The notes beneath the pieces were generated by a model. It saw only the letters and a program-made list of their open reading frames with translations. It had not been told where the DNA came from and made no database searches. Position numbers and translations under genes: made by a program. From Oceanicola sp. (GTDB lineage: Bacteria; Pseudomonadota; Alphaproteobacteria; Rhodobacterales; Rhodobacteraceae): a DNA stretch of 64,000 nt. The stretch's first letter is position 1; each line of letters opens with the position of its first letter. This document shows positions 59,025 through 64,000 of the stretch, piece by piece. Location: NCBI GenBank assembly GCA_017792405.1, contig CP051231.1:26897-90896 (forward strand), written 5' to 3'.

Positions 59025-59789
59025 ATGGACATGCCGAAAAACACCTTCAAGGCCGCGATTGCGAAGGGCGAATTGCAGGTGGGCGTGTGGAACACGATCC
59101 CCGATCCGAGCGTGGTGGAGCTGCTCTCGGGCGCGGGGTTCGATTGGGTGCTGATCGACAGCGAGCACACGCCGGTGACGATTCCGGGGATGATGCCGCT
59201 GATGCAGGCCGCTGCCCCCTATCCGGTGAGCGCCATCGCGCGGCCCGGCTGGAACGACATGATCGAGATTAAGCGCCTGCTCGATCAGGGCGCGCAGACC
59301 CTGCTGATCCCCTATGTGCAGAGTGTCGAGGAGGCCGAACTGGCCGTGCGCCACGTGCGCTACCCGCCGAAGGGCGTGCGCGGCGTGGGCGGAACCACGC
59401 GGGCCAGCCGCTATGGCGCGGTGAAGGATTACATCCAGAACGCCGAGAAGGAGATCTGCCTGCTTGTGCAGATAGAGACCGTGGAGGCGATGGCGCAGGC
59501 CGAGGAGATCGCGGCCGTGGACGGGGTGGATGGCATTTTCATCGGCCCGGCAGATTTTGCGGCGTCGATGGGCTACGCAGGGCAGCCGACGCACCCGGAG
59601 GTGAAGGCGGCCATTCTCGATGGCATCCGGCGGATCAAGGCTGCAGGCAAGGCGCCCGGCATCCTGACGCTGGACCCGACCCTTCAGGACGAGGCGCGGG
59701 AGGCGGGGGCGGTGTTCGTCGCAGTCACGCTGGACTCCTCAGTGCTGCGGGCAGGCGTGATCGCGGCGCGGGAGCGGTTTGCGGGCTGA
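59025..59789 (+). CDS. HpcH/HpaI-family aldolase
   Basis: The 254-aa class II aldolase-type protein shows FDWVLIDSEHTPVT, IARPGWNDMIEIKRLLDQGAQ and the metal-site Glu/Asp in QIETVEAM and GPADFAASMG. It resembles 4-hydroxy-2-oxoheptanedioate or 2-keto-3-deoxy-L-rhamnonate aldolase. No aromatic-degradation genes flank it, so the substrate is open. The start at 59025 follows AGGGAGGAC. Confidence 0.9.
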   Translation: MDMPKNTFKAAIAKGELQVGVWNTIPDPSVVELLSGAGFDWVLIDSEHTPVTIPGMMPLMQAAAPYPVSAIARPGWNDMIEIKRLLDQGAQTLLIPYVQSVEEAELAVRHVRYPPKGVRGVGGTTRASRYGAVKDYIQNAEKEICLLVQIETVEAMAQAEEIAAVDGVDGIFIGPADFAASMGYAGQPTHPEVKAAILDGIRRIKAAGKAPGILTLDPTLQDEAREAGAVFVAVTLDSSVLRAGVIAARERFAG

Positions 59790-59808
59790 ACTCCGGCGGT
59801 GACAGGGG

Positions 59809-59848
59809 CTGGCCCTCGTAGGGCCAGTTCATCCGCCGTTCGAGGCGG
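59809..59848. terminator. Tandem hairpins between convergent genes
   Basis: CTGGCCC (59809-59815) and GGGCCAG (59821-59827) form a 7-bp stem; CCGCC/GGCGG (59833-59837, 59844-59848) form a second, followed by TTT. They separate the rightward aldolase and leftward hemerythrin genes. Confidence 0.6.
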
Positions 59849-59859
59849 TTTCTCCGTTG

Positions 59860-60426
59860 TCAGCCGATGGTGTCAGGCCCGAGCTTGAGGACCACCGGCA
59901 CCACCAGTTCTTCCTCGTCGGTCAGGTGACGTTCGAGAAGATTGCCCAGGCTTTCGAGGGACTTGGCGAAAGGCGCCACGCTGTCCTTGGCGTTGGCGCC
60001 CTCGGAGAGCTTGCCGAGGGACAGGTTGGCGGCATCGGCGAAGCCTGAAAGCGCCGGGTCGAGCTGCACGTGGTCGGCCTCCATTAGTTGGAAGCCGCGG
60101 GCGATCTCGGGGGCGGCCTTTTCGAGCAGCGGGAAGTAATGCGCATCCTCAATCTGGTGATGGCCGTGGAGCTGCTGCAGCAGCATGCCGCCGAAGCGGG
60201 GCAGGGCGGTGCCGAAGCGCGCCGGGTCGCCGCCATCCAGCAGGGTTTGGGTCTCCGTGTTCAGCGCCTCCAGTAGGCGGCGGAACATCAGGTGGCGGTC
60301 GAGCCAGAATTCCACCAGCCCGGCGAAATGCGGGTGCGCTTCCCATGTCTCTCGCGGATAGTCGGCGAGGAGGACGCGGAGGGCGTCGGGCAGGTGGTCA
60401 CGGGTGCCGAGGGTGAGGTCGTTCAT
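59860..60426 (-). CDS. Hemerythrin (HHE) domain protein
   Basis: The 188-aa helical protein has the HHE pattern: [44 protein letters not shown] and [15 protein letters not shown], which hold His/Glu ligands for a di-iron site. Such proteins sense or store oxygen, NO or iron. Its ATG overlaps the trhO stop, so the two are coupled. The linked use of oxygen by TrhO makes a shared role plausible. Confidence 0.9.
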   Translation of the reverse strand: MNDLTLGTRDHLPDALRVLLADYPRETWEAHPHFAGLVEFWLDRHLMFRRLLEALNTETQTLLDGGDPARFGTALPRFGGMLLQQLHGHHQIEDAHYFPLLEKAAPEIARGFQLMEADHVQLDPALSGFADAANLSLGKLSEGANAKDSVAPFAKSLESLGNLLERHLTDEEELVVPVVLKLGPDTIG

Positions 60427-61319
60427 TCGGCGGAGCTAGCCCGTGCGCGGGCGAGTGCAAGCTGGTGCTGACGTTCGCGAAAGCGGGCGCGGTCGGCCTC
60501 GGAATATTCGCCCACGCAGGCCGGGCATTGGACGCCCTCTTCATACGCCGGCGCGTTGCGATCCGCCGCAGAAACGGGCCGCCCGCAGGCGTGGCAGAGC
60601 TGGTAATCGCCCGGCTTCAGCCCGTGGCCGACCGAGACGCGCTGGTCAAAGACGTAGCACTCACCCTGCCACGTGCTCTCGGCCTCGGGCACCTCTTCGA
60701 GATACTTCAGGATGCCGCCCTGGAGGTGAAACACCTCTTCGACACCCTGCGATTTCAGGTAGTTGGTGGACTTCTCGCAGCGGATGCCGCCGGTGCAGAA
60801 CATGGCCACGCGTTTGTTATGGAAACGATCCTTGTTGGCCTCCCACCACGCGGGGAACTCGCCGAAGCTGGCGGTTCCAGGGTTCACCGCGCCCTCGAAA
60901 GTGCCGATCGCGACTTCGTAATCGTTCCGCGTGTCGATCACCGCCACATCGGGGGCCTCGATGAGCGCGTTCCACTCGGCGGGGGCGACATAGGTGCCGA
61001 CTGAGGCGGTCGGGTCCACGCCCTCGACGCCCAAGGTGACGATCTCGCGCTTCAGGCGCACCTTCATCCGGCGAAAGGGCCGCTCGGTGGCTCTGCTCTC
61101 CTTCCACTCGAGGTCGGCGCAGCCGGGTAGGGCCTTGATGTGGGCGATCAGCCGGTCGATGCCCGTGCGGGAGCCTGCCACGGTGCCGTTGATCCCCTCG
61201 GGCGCCAGCAGGAGCGAACCGCAGAGGTCTTCGGCCTCGCAGAGCGCCTTCAGCGGCCCGCGCAGCGCGGCGGGGTCGGGGAAGGGGGCGAACTTGTAGA
61301 GGGCGGCGACGGTGAACAT
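60423..61319 (-). CDS. trhO: Oxygen-dependent tRNA uridine hydroxylase TrhO
   Basis: The 298-aa rhodanese-like enzyme (formerly YceA) makes 5-hydroxyuridine at position 34 of tRNAs. The N-terminal part [15 protein letters not shown] is followed by the rhodanese domain with Cys in [14 protein letters not shown]-terminal zinc-finger-like part has CHACGRPV and QCPAC. The start MFTVAALY at 61319 is most likely; MPRR at 61331 is the alternative. Middle gene of FMN reductase-trhO-hemerythrin. Confidence 0.93.
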   Translation of the reverse strand: MFTVAALYKFAPFPDPAALRGPLKALCEAEDLCGSLLLAPEGINGTVAGSRTGIDRLIAHIKALPGCADLEWKESRATERPFRRMKVRLKREIVTLGVEGVDPTASVGTYVAPAEWNALIEAPDVAVIDTRNDYEVAIGTFEGAVNPGTASFGEFPAWWEANKDRFHNKRVAMFCTGGIRCEKSTNYLKSQGVEEVFHLQGGILKYLEEVPEAESTWQGECYVFDQRVSVGHGLKPGDYQLCHACGRPVSAADRNAPAYEEGVQCPACVGEYSEADRARFRERQHQLALARARASSAE

Positions 61320-61358
61320 GCGGCGGGGCATAGCGCCCGCCGCCGCCCCGTGCAACGC

Positions 61359-61901
61359 TCAGAACTTCGAGGCGAAGCCCGCGAAGCTCTCGGCCCAGCC
61401 GCGCAGGAAGCTGCGGGTCTCTTCCCGCGTGATCTCGCCGGCCTCGGAGAAGAACGCGCCATCGGTGCGCATATAGACCTCGGGGTGGCCCATCACGTGC
61501 ATGCCCACGGCCACGCAGCGGGTGCGCATGTGCTGGGCCGCCACCGCGCCGCTGATCGCGCCGGGGGAGGCGGAAATCACTGCGCAGGGCTTGCCGGGCC
61601 AGGTGGCCTTGCCCCAGGGCCGCGAGCCCCAGTCGAGCGCGTTGGCGACGAAACCGGGAACGTCGCGGTTGTATTCGGGCACGACGAAGAGGAAGGCGTC
61701 GACACTGTCGATCGCGTCCTTGAAGGCGGTGACCTCGGCGGGCGGCTCTGCCCAGAGATCGTCGTTGTAATGGGGCAGGCAGCCGATCTTGATGGGGACG
61801 AACTCCATCAGGTCGGAGGCCATTCCGGCCACGGCCTCGGCCAGTTTGCGGTTGAGCGAGCCTGTCCGGAGGCTGCCGACGATCACGCCGATTTTCTTCA
61901 T
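61359..61901 (-). CDS. NAD(P)H-dependent FMN reductase
   Basis: The 180-aa flavodoxin-like protein starts KKIGVIVGSLRTGSLNRKLAEAV, with the phosphate loop GSLRTGSLNR, and has FVVPEYNRDVPGFVANALDW. It reduces FMN or quinones with NAD(P)H. First gene of the leftward trio with trhO and the hemerythrin gene; 39 bp to trhO. Confidence 0.91.
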   Translation of the reverse strand: MKKIGVIVGSLRTGSLNRKLAEAVAGMASDLMEFVPIKIGCLPHYNDDLWAEPPAEVTAFKDAIDSVDAFLFVVPEYNRDVPGFVANALDWGSRPWGKATWPGKPCAVISASPGAISGAVAAQHMRTRCVAVGMHVMGHPEVYMRTDGAFFSEAGEITREETRSFLRGWAESFAGFASKF

Positions 61902-62025
61902 GGGTCTTTCCTTCTACTTTATCCTCCCGCCCGCGCACTTGGCCCGTCGAGTTGCGAGGTCAACCCGGTGATTGACCCTCCGTGCCCCGCTGCTACCTTT
62001 CGCTCCAACCCGAAGGAGACCGCCC

Positions 62026-62625
62026 ATGCCCGACAGCGCCCTCATCGTGATCGACGTGCAGAACGACTTTTGCCCCGGAGGCGCGCTGGCCGTGGAGGGC
62101 GGCGACCAGATCGTGCAGGGCATCAACGATCTGATGAGCGAGTTTCCGGCCGTGGTGCTGACGCAGGATTGGCACCCGGAGGGACATTCGAGCTTTGCCA
62201 CCAGCCACCCCGGCAAGGACCCCTTCAGCATGATCGATATGCCCTACGGCCCGCAGGTGCTGTGGCCCGATCATTGCATTCAGGGCAGCGAGGGCGCGGA
62301 ATTTCACGAGGGTCTGGACACGACCCGCGCCGATCTGATCGTCCGCAAGGGGTACAATCCGCGGATCGATAGCTATTCGGCCTTCTTCGAGAATGACCAC
62401 ACCACCCCGACCGGGCTGGAGGGCTACCTGCGTACGCGCGGAATCGAGAAGCTCACCATGGTGGGGTTGGCCACGGATTACTGCGTGAACTTTTCCGCCG
62501 TGGATGCCGCCAAGCTCGGCTTCACCGTGACCGTCCGCACCGATCTGTGCCGCGCCATCGACCTCGACGGCTCGCTGAAGGTGGCAATGGAGGGGATGCG
62601 CGGTGCCGGTGTGGTGGTGGACTGA
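62026..62625 (+). CDS. pncA: Nicotinamidase
   Basis: The 199-aa isochorismatase-fold enzyme converts nicotinamide to nicotinate for NAD salvage. The triad is visible: Asp in VIDVQNDFCPGG, Lys in VRKGYNPRIDSYS and Cys in VGLATDYCVNFSA. The metal-site Asp/His are in TQDWHPEGHSSF. The start at 62026 follows GAAGGAG. pncB lies 0.8 kb further on, so both salvage steps are encoded here. Confidence 0.96.
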   Translation: MPDSALIVIDVQNDFCPGGALAVEGGDQIVQGINDLMSEFPAVVLTQDWHPEGHSSFATSHPGKDPFSMIDMPYGPQVLWPDHCIQGSEGAEFHEGLDTTRADLIVRKGYNPRIDSYSAFFENDHTTPTGLEGYLRTRGIEKLTMVGLATDYCVNFSAVDAAKLGFTVTVRTDLCRAIDLDGSLKVAMEGMRGAGVVVD

Positions 62626-62680
62626 GCCGCGCGTGCTAGGTAGGGCTGCACCCAGTTTGTAGAACCGCCGAAGAGGCCCC

Positions 62681-63394
62681 ATGACCGATACACCCCAGCT
62701 TGACGTGGCCAGCTTTCGTGCGCCCGATCCGGGCCAGCTCTTTCCGACTCAGCACAGCAGCCATCCGGCGCGGATCTTGCTGCTCTACGGGTCGCTGCGC
62801 GAAACCGCCTATTCGCGGCTGATGGTGGAAGAGGCGGCGCGGGTGCTGGAGAAGCTGGGCTGCGAGGCCCGCATCTACGACCCCTCCGGCCTGCCGTTGC
62901 CCGACGATGCGCCGGTGGATCACCCCAAGGTGGCCGAGCTGCGCGATATGGTGATGTGGTGCGAAGGCATGGTCTGGTCGTCACCCGAGCGGCACGGCAC
63001 CATGACCGGCATCCTGAAGAACCAGGTAGACTGGATCCCGCTCTCGCCCATCGGCGGGGTGCGCCCCACGCAGGGCAAGACGCTGGCGCTGATGCAGGTT
63101 TCGGGCGGGAGCCAGAGCTTCAACTCGGTGAACCAGATGCGCATTCTGGGCCGCTGGATGCGCCTGCTGACCATCCCCAACCAAAGCTCCGTGCCCCGCG
63201 CCTGGACCGAGTTCGAGAACGGACGGATGAAAAAGTCGCCCTTCTACAACCGGATGGTCGATGTGATGGAGGAACTGGTGCGCTTTACCCTGCTGACCCG
63301 GGACATCAAGGACCACCTCGTGGACCGCTACTCGGAACGGGTGGAGACCCGCGAGGAGCTATCGGCCCGGGTGAACCTGAAGGACGCGACCTGA
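62681..63394 (+). CDS. arsH: ArsH-like NADPH-dependent flavoprotein
   Basis: The 237-aa protein has the ArsH pattern: [41 protein letters not shown], and the signature [20 protein letters not shown]. ArsH reduces quinones and oxidises organoarsenicals in some bacteria. No arsR, arsB or arsC genes are next to it, so arsenic resistance is not certain. It sits between the two NAD salvage genes pncA and pncB, with 55 bp and 62 bp gaps. Confidence 0.9.
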   Translation: MTDTPQLDVASFRAPDPGQLFPTQHSSHPARILLLYGSLRETAYSRLMVEEAARVLEKLGCEARIYDPSGLPLPDDAPVDHPKVAELRDMVMWCEGMVWSSPERHGTMTGILKNQVDWIPLSPIGGVRPTQGKTLALMQVSGGSQSFNSVNQMRILGRWMRLLTIPNQSSVPRAWTEFENGRMKKSPFYNRMVDVMEELVRFTLLTRDIKDHLVDRYSERVETREELSARVNLKDAT

Positions 63395-63456
63395 GCGCCG
63401 CTGGACTTCACCCGCCCCCCTTGCTTTAACCACCCGGCACCACCCCGGAGGACCAG

Positions 63457-64000
63457 ATGGTCGACATCGCCAGCCGCGTCTACAATCACAAGTGGAAGAT
63501 CGACCCCATCGTAAGGTCGCTCATCGACACGGATTTCTACAAGCTGCTGATGTGCCAGTCGGTGTTTCGCAACCGGCCTGACACGCAGGTGACGTTCAGC
63601 CTGATCAACCGGACCAAATCGGTGCCGCTGGCCAAGCTGATCGACGAGGGGGAGCTGCGAGAGCAGCTCGACCACATTCGCTCGCTGTCGCTGACGCGGG
63701 GCGAGAGCACATGGCTGCGGGGCAACACGTTTTACGGCAAGCGGCAGATGTTCCGGCCTGACTTCATGGAATGGTTCGAGGGGTTGCGGCTGCCCGCCTA
63801 TCACCTTGAGCGGGTGGGCGACCAATATGAGCTGACTTTTGAAGGCTCGTGGCCCGAGGTGATGCTCTGGGAGATACCGGCGCTGGCGGTGTTGATGGAG
63901 CTGCGCGGCCGCGCGGTGCTCAACGAGATGGCGCGCTTCGAGCTTCAGGTGCTCTATGCCCGTGCGATGACCAAGCTGTGGGAAAAGATTGAGCGGCTGC
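63457..64000 (+). CDS. pncB: Nicotinate phosphoribosyltransferase, 5' part
   Basis: The first 181 codons of pncB are present; the right edge of the window cuts it. It starts MVDIASRVYNHKWKIDP and shows SLIDTDFYKLLMCQSVF, TFSLINRTKSVPL and WEIPALAVLMEL, typical of PncB. The enzyme joins nicotinate to PRPP for NAD synthesis. The ATG follows CCGGAGGACC. Together with pncA it completes the salvage path from nicotinamide. Confidence 0.93.
   Translation, partial: MVDIASRVYNHKWKIDPIVRSLIDTDFYKLLMCQSVFRNRPDTQVTFSLINRTKSVPLAKLIDEGELREQLDHIRSLSLTRGESTWLRGNTFYGKRQMFRPDFMEWFEGLRLPAYHLERVGDQYELTFEGSWPEVMLWEIPALAVLMELRGRAVLNEMARFELQVLYARAMTKLWEKIERL

Overview
The window is a high-GC chromosomal segment from an alphaproteobacterium, most likely a marine or soil Rhodobacteraceae (Roseobacter-type). 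The evidence is the gene order ubiB-ubiE / mutM-enoyl-CoA hydratase-rpsT-dnaA-dnaN-recF-...-gyrB, the alphaproteobacterial cell-cycle regulator gcrA, the flagellin regulators flaF and flbT, and several small Rhodobacterales-type conserved hypotheticals. Sixty-eight protein-coding genes are called, the last (pncB) cut by the right edge. I found no rRNA, tRNA, CRISPR array, IS element or prophage.

Layout. 0-14 kb: fadH-type dienoyl-CoA reductase, a DM13/hypothetical trio, ilvD translationally coupled to a lipoprotein, two tandem CPBP membrane proteases, an MFS pump whose ATG lies just behind a terminator hairpin, accD-folC, a periplasmic rhodanese and a LysM protein. 14-21 kb: argF-argD, a DMT exporter, gcrA, an orphan nucleotidyltransferase-fold protein (GSU2403/PF12281-like) behind nested palindromes, and an ABC-2 exporter. 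21-27 kb: two paralogous small HExxH proteins, a GNAT enzyme, rimO, alaE, DUF6455, a secreted protein, dgkA, and an M48 lipoprotein. 27-34.6 kb: a partial flagellar cluster (DUF1217, flbT, flaF, fliC, flgN-like, rod-binding protein, fliK, flgD). 34.6-51.5 kb: ubiquinone genes, mutM, rpsT and the replication block dnaA-dnaN-recF-gyrB, interrupted by a DUF1697 gene, a LysE exporter and a large secreted caspase-TPR protein. 51.5-64 kb: a YcaQ-like glycosylase, YdeI-like protein, the cydAB oxidase with a 31-residue DUF2474/CydX-like subunit, Ada, an HpaI aldolase, FMN reductase-trhO-hemerythrin, pncA, an ArsH-like flavoprotein and pncB.

Most genes are housekeeping. The parts that look least explained are (i) the nucleotidyltransferase gene at 18387-19406, whose apparent leaderless promoter is embedded in nested inverted repeats; (ii) the tandem HExxH pair at 21254-22422; (iii) the six-unit degenerate repeat between flgD and ubiB; (iv) the heavily structured flagellin leader; and (v) the efflux-pump leader terminator. 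These are sequence-based readings only; no database search was possible.
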